DNA of 53,541 bases from Geosiphon pyriformis (lineage: Eukaryota > Glomeromycota > Glomeromycetes > Archaeosporales > Geosiphonaceae), in NCBI GenBank assembly GCA_016748015.1, contig JAAOMT010000405.1:4733-58273 (forward strand). Reading direction: 5' to 3'. Below the pieces are notes generated by a model that worked only from the letters and a program-made list of their open reading frames with translations, did no database searches and had not been told where the DNA came from. The translations under genes were made by a program, and so were the position numbers. Positions 43,545-53,541 of the stretch are shown piece by piece (the stretch's first letter is position 1; the number at the start of each line of letters is the position of its first letter).

Positions 43545-46500
43545 GTAGTCTGGTATGGAAAATTGCTACGTGTAATGTTCGCGGGTTGAACAATCCTGCA
43601 AAGCAAGTTGATGTCATTCATTGGCACAAGAATATGAACAATTTGGTTTCTATTTTTACAGAGTCAAAGCTTAAAGGGAAAGTTCATCCATGGTTGGCCA
43701 ACAAATTTGATGGTGTTTTGGTTTTTGCTTCTGGTCTGAATTCTGGTTTTTCGGGTGCTGGGGTGCTAATTGTCGTGAATTCTTCTTTGGCAAAGCATGT
43801 CTGCAAGATTTCTGAGGTGCCTGGTCAGCTCCTATCCATCAAGTTGCTTTTCAAAAATAAACTTTCAGTGTCTATTTTGGGGCTCTATGCTGGTGCGTCA
43901 TCAGTGGCTCGGTTTTTTCAGGCTGGTGAAATCAACTTTTTCATTGCTAAAGCCATTAATGAGTCCTTTTTTGTTATTCTTGGTGGTGATTTTAATGAGG
44001 ATAGTTCGCACAAATGTGCCAGTTTCAAAAAATGTTTTGATTTGGGTTTGATTAACTCTCTGGAAAGGAGCTTTTTTGCAAAGTCACCTACTTGGTGCAA
44101 TTCTCATGGTATCACTAAGACAATTAACTACATGTTTGTTTCTTCTAATTTGGTTAGTGTGGTGGTGGATTGTGGTGTGGATGGTGTTGAGGAATATTTT
44201 GATACCGATCACAAGACTGTTTATGTTTCTATGAGACTGGGTGGTCTGCTTGATGTCCAGCTGAATTCACTGCGCAAACAAGCTAATAGAGATTGTTGGA
44301 AGTATGATATCAAAAATACCAGCGAGATTAAGTGGTTAGATTTCAGGAATACTACGGCTGCTAATGCTGTTATGTTCTCAGATGAGTTTGTTGCGGCTAA
44401 GCAGTTTTCTGATCTGGATGCGATGTGAGACATTGTTCATAAGGTTGTGGTTCTTTCAGCTGGTAGAACGTTCAAGAAAAAATAGTTTAGGGGTTTCAAT
44501 TGTGTTTTTAATAAGGTTTCTTCCTGGTTTCATAAACTGGAACTACTTGTGTTTAAGCTGGTAAAGGCTTTTTGGTTGGTTTCTGGCAGGGATTTTGCCT
44601 TGTTGTTGGATACTTGAAACAGGCTTGATTCTGTGAGTGCTTCGCCAATGAATTCTCTGTTTCTTTCTGGTGCCAGTTTTAATGCGATCTGTTCTGGGCT
44701 GGCTAAGATGAGAAAATCTTACTGCTCTTTTAAGTTGTTGGAATCAAAGCAAGCTGAAAAATCTGGTATAAGACAGACTATTGAGAGGAAAATAGAAAGT
44801 TTTAAGGTGGATAAGGGTCACACCATTAGAAGTGTTTTGGAGTATCTTTTTTGTAAAGTGGTATTGGATCATTTGGTGGATGGTGAGGAGTTGGTCTTGG
44901 AGTCTGAGTTGGTTAAATCTAAGATGGATGGAATCATAGAGGGTTGGACTAGAAAACGTGTGGTGGCTTTTGATATCTTTGGTGATTGGGCAAGGCAGTT
45001 TTAGTCATTGGATCATGTCTTCGATGGTGCCTTTTCTGATATAATGAATTCAATTGGTTTTGATAAGATGTTTGGTGTTATTTCTAATTTGCCCAATAGA
45101 AAAGCAGCTGGTCTTTCTGGTATCCCTAATGAACTTTGGAAACACTGTGACAAGTCAGTCTTGGATATGCTTTTGGTGCTCTTAAATTTTTGTTTGAGTT
45201 GTGAGTCAGTGCCTGGACCTTGGAGGGAAGCCTGAGTCTCAATGATTCCTAAATCTTACGAGTGGGAGGGGATGCTTACAAATACCCGCTCTATTGCTCT
45301 GATTGAAACAGCTTGCAAGATTCTTTCCAAGATTCTTTCAGATCAGATCTCTCTGGCTTGTAGCACTTTTGATGTCCTCCATGGGAACAATTTCTCTGTT
45401 CTGAAGGGTATGTCTACTCAATTGCCTATCTTCGCTATTGGTTCGGTGATCGAAGATGCTTTGGAAAAGAACTGAGAGTTGTGGCTGGTTTTACAGGATA
45501 TGCGCAAAGCTTATGATTCTGTTGGTTGAGAACATTTCAAGAGGAGTTTGGTTAGGATCAAAATGTGTGACAAATTTATCAGATTTTTTGGTAGCATTCA
45601 TAATGGTCACACTAACAGAGTAATGACAGATTTTGGTTTGACTAATGGATATCATGTTTACAATGGATTGGATTAGGGGAAGGTTTTTTCGCCACTTCTC
45701 TGGTACATATTTTATGACTTGCTTTTGTGTGAGGTTAAGAGACAGGAAAGCATTTGTGGTTACAGGTTGATTTCTCATTTCATTTCTAAGACTGGCCGGG
45801 CGGAATTTCAAGCTGGGCTGTCATCGTTTCTGGTCACTAATGTTTTTGTTGATGATACTATCTAGGTTGGTAGCAGCCAAGCTGCTACACAATACATTCT
45901 CAATATTGCTAGTGAGTTCTTTCATTTAAATAACATTTCGATAAATAATGACAAGACAGTGGCCATTCTTATCAACTGTCGAGTCACTGCTCTTTACCTA
46001 ATTATTAGTGGTATGCCAATTTCCATCGCTAAAAGAGGTGAACCTCATCATTATCTGGGTATTTTTTTATCTTCTGATGGTCTTTCAAAGCCTAGCTTGG
46101 TTAAGGTGCATTCGGATGTTCAGTTTTTTATCAATCTCATTCTGAGAAAGGTTATTTCAAATAAACAGTTTGCTTATTTGGTGTCTTCAATTCTCTTTCC
46201 TATTGTCAGCTACAGAATCCAGTTCAGTTTTATTCCTCTCAGTGTGTGTAATAAATGAGACGCTTTGATATGCAAGGGCCTGAAATCCAAATCTGAACTG
46301 CCTCTGGACTTTCTCAATGATGCACTTCATCATCCTTTTTTGTACAATTTAAAGACTTTTGAGCAGATTCAGGCTGAGAGCAAGTCAGCTTCTGTTATTG
46401 CTTTTGCGAATTCAATTGGTGTTTTGGGTCACTTGTTTTTTCATAGATCTCACGATCTCCAGGTTCTCAGCTGGCATCCTCATTACCCTTTGTTGTTTTC

Positions 46501-48229
46501 TGTTTGTGTTAGAGTCAGCCTTTCAAACAACTTTTTGGCAGGTGTAGTTTGTATTTTTTCTGGGTGTGATTTGTCTTTGGGTGGCTCTCTGGCTGGTGTT
46601 TTTCGTCTTTGGTGTGGTACTTCTATGTCTCTTGTACTTAATGAAATGATTTTTTTCAAATGTGTCTCCTCCTTCAGGCATTATGGTATTGCTTTTGTAG
46701 AGCAGCTTTGTGACCGGAATGGCATTGCTTTTGATTGGAAGACTTTTAAGCATTGGAAGAGACTGGACCCCTGTAGCCTGGTCTCTTCTTGGTTTAATCT
46801 CTCCATACGTTTTCTCAATGGTGTAGCTTCTCTTTATGGTTGTTCCCCTCATGAAGGTGTTGGTGGTTTTTTTAACATCCGTCAGTCTCTTGGTTTTGGT
46901 GTTATTTGTAATAATCTTTTGGGTGTTAGAGCCATCCACCTCTCTGTGTACACAGATGGGTTTTTGAGTAACTTGGGCACTGTTGACATGTTGGCTGATG
47001 CTGCAGTTTTCTTTGAGAACATTAATTCAGGTCTGGACATGGGGGTTTCCGGGTTGGTTTCTTCTACTTTGGCAGAGTTGCAGGCCATTGCTTTGGCACT
47101 TGAATGTGTTCTTTTTTCTCGTTCAGTTGACTTGTTTTCAGACAGTTAGGCAGTTATCGATGCTTGCAGGTTGGAGTCTTTATTGGTTGGCCCTGATTTC
47201 AAGAATCATTGTTGGATTGAGCATTGTTACATCGCCAATATCATCCATTACAAAAATTTGGATGTTAATTGGATTAAGGTTAAGGGCCATTTGGGTGTCT
47301 CAGACAATAAGTGTGTTGATGCACTGGCTATGAATACTGCCTTTTTTGCCTGGCACCTGCCCCACTTGGTCAGTGAGAGGTTTTTGAAGGCTGGTGTTAA
47401 TATGGTTTCTGGTAATTCAAGGCATTTTGTTCGTGATGTATTTAGGTCAATTCATCGTGTGCATTGGGAGGTTGGTTCTGGTTCCCAGGTTGTTCCAGGT
47501 TGTTTGCATGCTGATATTGACTGGTTGAGGTCCTCTCTGGTATGGCACCTTGATTTCCACATGGCAACTGGTTTTACTAGTGTTCGGATGGCTGGTTTTC
47601 GTACATATTTCATGAAAGTCCTTCATCATCACCATCCTGTTGCTGTGTGAAAGCGTCTGTATGATAGGGATTATCCCAGTGTGGTTTGTTTGTTCTGTGG
47701 TGAGGTTGAAGTCTCAGACCATGTCTTTTCTTGCTCTTCTGAAGCTAATAGTTGTGTCAATTTGTTGGACACTTAGGCAGCTACATAGGAGGTGCGTTCT
47801 GGTCTGTCTCATTCTTCTTCATGCACATTGCAGTTGTTGTTGACTTGCTTTTCAGATATGACTGTCAGTATGGCCCTGTGTAAAGGTTTTGTTTTCAGCA
47901 ATTGGTATTGCAAGTCTGTTTCTGTTTACAAGAATCTTAAGGTGGCAGTGATCAATGTTGTGAATTTTGTACGGGAGTTTTGTTTTGCATTTCGTGATAA
48001 AATTTGGCTGGTCTGTATGAAACACCGGGCCATTATAGAGAAGAATAAGTTAATTCCATGTGATGGTTCTATTCCTATCACTGTTTCTGGTTTTTTTGCA
48101 TGGCTTTCGGCTGGGGTAATTAGATTGTTGGGTGTTGCTGATGCACTCAGCATTAGTTTTGGGTATCATGAACATTGTTTGTTTTATGTAGGTATTAGTG
48201 ACATGGCTTCTGTTTATATAAGTGCATAG
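43541..48229 (+). pseudogene. LINE-E ORF2: endonuclease, RT, RNase H (14 stops, no frameshift)
   Basis: The ATG at 43541 overlaps the ORF1 stop. The endonuclease is the best preserved in the window (WKIATCNVRGLNN, IFTESKL, GGDFNED, DTDHKTVYVS), uninterrupted to 44425. RT keeps KAAGLSGIPNELWKH and FVDDTI, but a TAG follows directly. RNase H keeps YTDGF, AELQA, FSDS and DNKCVDALA, and a finger CxVVCLFCGEVEVSDHVFSC-like block lies near 47690. Stops are at 44426, 44483, 44615, 45002, 45233, 45473, 45527, 45674, 45863, 46256, 47147, 47648, 47774 and 47786 (first bases). Most replace Trp (for example VGWEH, EAWVS, KWD), a few Gln (DQG, SQA) or Arg. Confidence 0.94.
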
Positions 48230-48372
48230 TGTTGTTCTGACTGGTCTAAGTGTCTGGTCATGTGTAGCAAAGGCATGATTCGTGTCTAGTTTAGATTATT
48301 TGTATGATGTATAGCACTAGGTGGCATTTAGACTCCACTCATTAAACTTTAATAATAATAATAATAAAAATC

Positions 48373-48655
48373 ATATTATTTAAGCTTATAACAATAAACA
48401 ACATCTTTTTGCTTTGCAAAAACATTAATATTTTTAATATTACAAGTAGTATCTTCTAGATAAGATCAATTAATGGTAAAAAAAAGCATCTAAACCCAAA
48501 TTAATATTCTTTATTTTGGTCAACAGATCTAAAACCAAATCAAACAAATTGTTTATTTTATTTTTTAACTTAAAAATAATTAATAAATCAAAAATATTGC
48601 TTTTATAATAGTTTTACTACTAGTAATTATATGTGAATTTTTATTTATTACTATA
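48373..48655. other. AT-rich DNA without recognisable genes
   Basis: No open frame or structure is seen in this gap between LINE-E and the ORF1 relic. Confidence 0.55.
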
Positions 48656-48659
48656 TTTA

Positions 48660-48900
48660 TTTTTTAATTTTGTGATAAAAAAGTTATCAATGGCTAACAT
48701 TCAGAGTTAAACTAGAAAACTATTGACTTAAGTGTGTTTAATTTCTTAGTCAACTTATTAACTTGCTTTGCAAAACTAGTAAAACTGTGTTTAAAAGCAA
48801 CAAACTTATTATTTATATCTATTGTAATTAGTAAAAGAGACTTTATTTTTGAGAAAAAATCAACTTTTAACAAATTATTTTATTCTGAAAAAAACAAAAA
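48660..48900 (-). pseudogene. Ancient, AT-decayed LINE ORF1 relic (coiled-coil region)
   Basis: This region aligns base by base with plus 9050-9240, the coiled-coil end of LINE-A ORF1, in the same orientation. For example AGTTAAACTAGAAAACT here matches GGCTAAACTGGAAAACT there. Most differences are G-to-A or C-to-T. No frame survives. The plus-strand open stretch 48734-48919 is only a by-product of the AT bias. Confidence 0.75.
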
Positions 48901-48904
48901 CAAA

Positions 48905-49180
48905 AAAAAAAAATATTAACAACTTAAGTTCAAGTTTACCACTAAAAAAAACTAAATAAATAAGTACTTGTTTTTTTATATATATTGGCTAATTATATCT
49001 TATTTTAAAAAAAAACTGACTTTCTATTATGACTACTTGAATTTCTACTATTAAAATACATACTAAAAACATGACTAAATTGTTTATACTAAGTAAAACA
49101 GCTAATAACAAGTTAATTTAGTGTAAATTTATATTCTTAAAAACCAAAATAGAATTAATGCCAGTTTTTTTTAATTTTTT
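48905..49180. other. AT-rich DNA before the LINE-F tail
   Basis: A/T-rich sequence with A and T runs and no recognisable feature. It ends in the oligo-T run (about 49173-49190) that is the poly-A tail of LINE-F read on the plus strand. Confidence 0.5.
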
Positions 49181-52100
49181 TTTTTTTTTATATTTTAATG
49201 AGTGAGGTCCAAACACGACCTAGTGCTATACATCATACAAATGATCTAAACTAGGTGCAAATCATGCGCTTTCTACACGTAACCAGCCATTCAGGCCAGT
49301 CAGGACTATACTATACACTTATATGCACAGAAACCGAATCTTCAATATCTGAAAAAAATGGACAAAATTTACGAAACCCAAAACCAACACCAAATGCCTC
49401 AGCCACCCCCAGCAATCTAACCACACCAGCCGAAAGCACCTTAGACAAACCAGAAACCGAAGCAGGAATAGAGCCATCACTTGGAATCAAACCATGCTTC
49501 TTCATAAACACTCGGTGTCTGGCCCAGACCAACCAAACATTATCCCGAAATGCTAAACAAAACTCACGCATAAAGCTCACAATCCTCTTAGCACCCTCCC
49601 TAGAATCTTTAAAGACCAAGACAGACTCATGAAACCATTCATCGAAAACAAAACCCTTACACAGAGCAACACTAACTCCGACCTCAAAAACACAAAAAGC
49701 TAAGGCCTATAAGACACATGAAGAAGAGTGAGAAAGGCCAGAAAGAGCCTCCCAAGTTGAAGCATGTGCGTCCAACAAACGAGCATGGCCAGCGGCATCC
49801 TGAGGACATGAAAAAACATGATCCGAGGTCTCAACATCACCACAAAACAGACAGACCACACTGGGGTAACTCCTGTCATATAAACGCTTGTGCACAGCAA
49901 CAGGAAGCTGATGATAGAGAGCCTTCATAAAGTAAGTACGACATCCCGCCGTGTGCATGCTGGTAAAACTGGATGTCAAGTGAGAATTGGGGTGCTATAC
50001 CATAGAAAACATAGACCAATTGACATTAGCATGCAAACTATCATCTATAACACGAGAACCCACTCCAATCTCCCAACGAGCTCGGTGAAATGACCAGAAA
50101 ACATCACGAACAAAGTGTCTAGAATTACCAGAAACCACCATGCCACCAGCACATAGAAAACGTTCACTGACTAAATGAAGTAGGCGCCAAGCAGAGTGAG
50201 CAGCACCCTTGGCAAGCGCATCAACATGCTCGTTGTCTGAGACACCTGAATGATCTTTCACCTTAACCCAATTTACATCCAAATTCTTTTGACGAATGAC
50301 AGTGGCAATGTGACGACGCTCAATCCAACAGTGGTTCCTAAAATTCAGACGAACCAGTGAAGACTCTGACCTACATGCATCTAAAGCAGCCTGGCTATCC
50401 AAGAACAAATCAATCAAATGAGAAAAAGGAACACACTCAAGGGCCAAAGCTATGGCCTGCAGTTCCATCAGAGTAGAAGAAACCAAACCAGACACCCCAA
50501 CACCCAAACCCAAGTTAATGTCCTCAAAAAAAGCAGTAGCACCTGCTTTCATGTCAGCAGTGCCCAGACCAGAAAGAGACCCATCCGTATACACAGAAAG
50601 GCAAGCAGCATCAATGGTTGGCAAAGTGTCACGAATCACACCAAAATTATGAGAAAGACGAATATCAGGCACAGCTTGACCATCTACCAAAGAAGAACTT
50701 GAGAAAAGAGAAACAACACCACCAAGAAAGTAAACGGAAAGATCAAACCAGAAAGGGACTGGGCCACGAGGGTCTAGCCTCTTCCAGCATTTGAAGGTAC
50801 TCCAACTGAAAACATCACCATTACGGTCATAAAGCTGTTCTACGAAAGCAATTCCATAACGCCTGAGCGAAGAGATGCACTTGAAAAAACAGAATTCACC
50901 AAGAACCAAAGACATAGGAGTACCACACTGATGACGAAAAGCACAATCCAGAGGGCCTTCCAAAGACAAATCACACCCAGAAAAAATACAAACCACACCT
51001 GCCAAAAAATTATCCAAGGGACCGACACCAACACAAACCGAAAACAGCAAAGAATGACAAGGACACCAGCTGAGAACCTGGAAGTCATGAGACCTATGAG
51101 AAAACAAGCGACCCAAGACATCAGTAGAATTCGCAAAAGCAACAACGGAGGCCGATTTACTCTCAGCCTGTATCTGTTCGAAAGTTTTTAAATTGTACAA
51201 AGAGGTGTGATGAAATGCATTACTGGGGAAATCACGTGGCAACCCAGACTTGGATTTTAAGATCTTGCAAATCAAAGCATCCTATTTACTACAAACACCA
51301 ACAGAAACGAAACTGAACTGGGTCCTGTAGCTGATGATAGGGAAAAAAACTGCAGACACCAAATATGCACACTGTTTGTCCAAAATTGCCTTTCTTAAAA
51401 CAAGATTCACAAAGAACCGTACATCAGCCTGAGCCTTAGCCAAGCTGGGCTTCGAAAGACCCTCAGAAGACAAAAAAATACCCAAATAGCAATGAGATTC
51501 CCCTTTCTTGGCAATGGAAATAGGTGCCCCACTGATAGTCAAATGAGGATCCAGCACCCGGCAATTGATGGGGATAGCCACCGTTTTGTCATTGTTTATA
51601 GAAATATTGTTAAACCTAAAAAACTCGCTAGCAACATCAAGGATGCATTGTGTAGCAGCCTGGCTGCTACCAACCCAGATAGTATCATTGACAAAAGCGC
51701 TGGCAGCAAGAAATGAAGACAGCCCAGCTCGAGGATCCACCCAGCCAGTCCTTAATATGGAATGAGAATTCAACCTGTAGCCATACACACTATCCTGTCT
51801 CTTGACCTCACACAAAAGTGAATCATAAAAAATACGCCAGAGAAGAGGCAAGAAAACTTCCCCTTGATCCAGCCTATCGTGGACACAATACCTATCAGTC
51901 AAGCCAAAGTCGGTCATCACTTTGTTGATGTGACCATTGTGAATACTGCCAAAAAATCTAATAAACCTGTTACACATTTTGATCCTGACTAGACTCCTCC
52001 TAAGATGTTCCCAACCAACCGAGTTATAAGCCTTGCGCATGTCCTGTAAAACCAGCCAAAGTTCACGGTTCTTTTCCAAGGCATCCTCAACCACAGAACT

Positions 52101-53541
52101 GATAGCAAAAATGGGAGATTGAGTCGTTGTACCCTTCAAAACCAAAAAATTGTCTCCATGAAGAACATCAAAAGTGTTGCAAGCCAGAGAAATCCTATTC
52201 GAAAGGATCTTGGAGAGAATCTTGTAGGCCGTTTCAATTAAAGCTATAGGATGGGTGTTCGTGAAAACTCCCTCCCATTCATATGGTTTAGGAATCATCG
52301 AAACCCAAGCTTCTCTCCAAGGCCCAGGAACCGACTCGCCAACCAAACAGAAATTCAAGAGCACCAAAAGCATATCCAAAACAGATTTGTCACAATGTTT
52401 CTATAATTCATTGGAGATACCAGAAAGACCAGCCGCTTTTCCATCAGGAAGATCTTTAACAACAGCTAACAACTCATCAAAACTAATCAAACACATGACA
52501 TCAAAGAAAGCACCATCGAATACATAATCCAGAGGCCGATATTGACGGGCCCAATCCTCAGATAAGTCAGACACCACTTCACGTTTTCTGGTCCATCCCT
52601 CCATAATTTTGTCCATCTTAGACTTAACCAAATCAGGCTCTAAAATCAACTCATCTTCTACAACCAAATGATCCAGGACCACCTTGCGAAGAGGACGCTT
52701 CAAAACACTCCTAATGGTGTGACTCTTGTTTAGCTCAAAACTCTCTATTCTCTTACCAATAGCTTGCTTGATCGAGGATTCCTCAGCACGCTTGAATTCC
52801 ACTAACTTGAAGGAGCGATATGATTTTCTAGCTTTGGCCAGTGCAGAGCGAATAAGATTAAAATTAGAACCTGAAAGAAACAGAGACTTAACCACTGATG
52901 CACCAGGGGCATCAAGTCTGTGCCACACCTCCAACAAAGAAGCAAAACCATCACTAAAAGCCAAACGTGAAGCCTTGACCAACTTAAAAACCAGCAGCTC
53001 CAGCTTGTGAAACCTAGAAGAAGTCTTGGTGAACACGCCATCAAAACCTTTGAACCATTTTTTCTTAAATGTACCACCCGCTGAGAGAACCATAATCTTG
53101 CAAACAATGTCCCACATAGTGTCCACATCTGAAAATTTTACTGCCACACCGAAAGCATCTGAGAACATAGAGACATTAGCAGCTGAGGCATCCCTGAACT
53201 CCAACCACTTAGCTTCATTGGCACTTTTGACGTCAAACTTCCAATGATCTTTATTCACTTGCTTGTGAAGAGAATTCAAACACGTATCCAAGAGCCCACC
53301 CAGACCCAAATCCACTGAAACAGCTTGATGGTCTGTGTCAAAATGCTCACTGACATTCAAAACCTTATGACGCACTATCGCATTGACAAGACTTGAGAAG
53401 ACAAACACATAATCAATTGTTTTCTTAACGCCCCTAGAATTTTCTCAAGTGGGCATTTTTGCAGCTGGGCTGCCAACTAAAGAATTGACCAGACCCAAAT
53501 CAAAGCATCTTTTGAAACTTGCACTTTTATGAAAGCCGTCT
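49173..53541 (-). mobile_element. LINE-F, partial (window edge), best-preserved copy
   Basis: A minus-strand copy with poly-A tail (plus oligo-T near 49173-49190) and conserved 3' UTR (49200-49310), followed by ORF2 up to the window end. The 5' part, with ORF1 and the hairpin, lies beyond 53541. Visible base composition is less AT-rich than in siblings, and only five in-frame stops occur in about 4.2 kb, so it is probably the most recent insertion. Confidence 0.95.
49311..53541 (-). pseudogene. LINE-F ORF2 (partial): endonuclease C-term, RT, RNase H
   Basis: One frame runs from the window edge to 49311 with five stops: TGA at 53447-53445 (Trp in the TW-x-NSRG motif), TAG at 52403-52401 (Trp before KHC), TAG at 51284-51282 (SKWD), TAG at 49997-49995 (Trp before HPNSH) and TAG at 49709-49707 (Gln). 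The endonuclease end has DTDHQAVS. RT is otherwise complete (KAAGLSGISNEL; DRLDQGEVFLPLLW), but the catalytic motif reads AFVNDTIWVG instead of FVDD. RNase H is complete with YTDGS, MELQA, FLDSQ and DNEHVDALA. A finger CLFCGDVETSDHVFSC precedes the C-terminal FCPFFSDIEDSVSVHISV end. There is no frameshift. Confidence 0.95.

Larger units (their letters stand above)
41597..48372 (+). mobile_element. LINE-E, full-length non-LTR retrotransposon
   Basis: A complete copy with a perfect 5' hairpin (41604-41675), ORF1, ORF2, a conserved 3' UTR (48230-48345) and a TAA-rich tail. A 14-bp repeat TAATAATAAAAATC at 41583-41596 and 48359-48372 flanks it, though the TAA repeats make the exact boundary uncertain. 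ORF1 has two internal stops. ORF2 has 14 stops and no frameshift. Confidence 0.95.

Noticed and set aside
43541-48229. Alternative genetic code or stop readthrough explaining TGA/TAG in the LINE frames
   Set aside because: TGA, TAG and TAA all occur at Trp positions, and both TAG and TGA at others, while many Trp and Gln codons keep TGG and CAG. The RT catalytic motifs are also mutated. Decay explains this better.
1-53541. tRNA or rRNA genes
   Set aside because: No cloverleaf with a recognisable T-arm consensus and no rRNA-like block were seen by eye. A tRNAscan-SE or Infernal run would be decisive.

Overview
The window looks like repeat-dense nuclear DNA of a fungus, most plausibly an arbuscular mycorrhizal (Glomeromycotina) genome. 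This rests on very AT-rich intergenic DNA, a LINE family with a zinc-knuckle ORF1 and an endonuclease/RT/RNase H ORF2, and long Ty3/gypsy Gag-Pol frames of the kind I associate with that group. The lineage is inference, because no rRNA, tRNA or single-copy host gene is present to fix it. No intact host gene was found.

Layout. 1-4000 is AT-rich and holds an 89-bp palindrome, a possible decayed intron-containing gene, a Tc1/mariner transposase relic and a LINE ORF1 relic. 4000-25505 holds three essentially full-length copies of one LINE family: LINE-A (minus), LINE-B (plus, head to head with A) and LINE-C (plus, in tandem behind B). 25507-41180 is a nest of Ty3/gypsy elements: a minus-oriented LTR, the 3' half of a plus-oriented element with its own 3' LTR, and one nearly complete minus-oriented element. 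41597-48372 is LINE-E (plus). 48660-48900 is an ancient LINE relic. 49180-53541 is LINE-F (minus), the best preserved copy, cut by the window edge.

How the parts work. Each LINE encodes an ORF1 protein (basic N-terminus, RRM-like domain, CCHC knuckle, coiled-coil tail) that should bind element RNA, and an ORF2 protein (APE-type endonuclease, RT, RNase H, C-terminal Cys/His finger) that should perform target-primed reverse transcription. ORF1 and ORF2 meet at an ATGA stop/start overlap, and the 5' end carries a conserved inverted repeat. The gypsy Gag-Pol reads Gag, CCHC knuckle, aspartic protease, Cys-rich segment, dUTPase, RT, RNase H, integrase, and is followed by an unassigned ORF before the 3' LTR.

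All copies are dead or nearly so. Nearly every in-frame stop can be explained by C-to-T or G-to-A change at Trp, Gln or Arg codons, and several catalytic Asp codons have become Asn. This points to cytosine deamination or a RIP-like process. The most notable candidates are the dUTPase plus Cys-cluster gypsy polyprotein, the masked third ORF, and the LINE 5' hairpin with its coupled ORFs.
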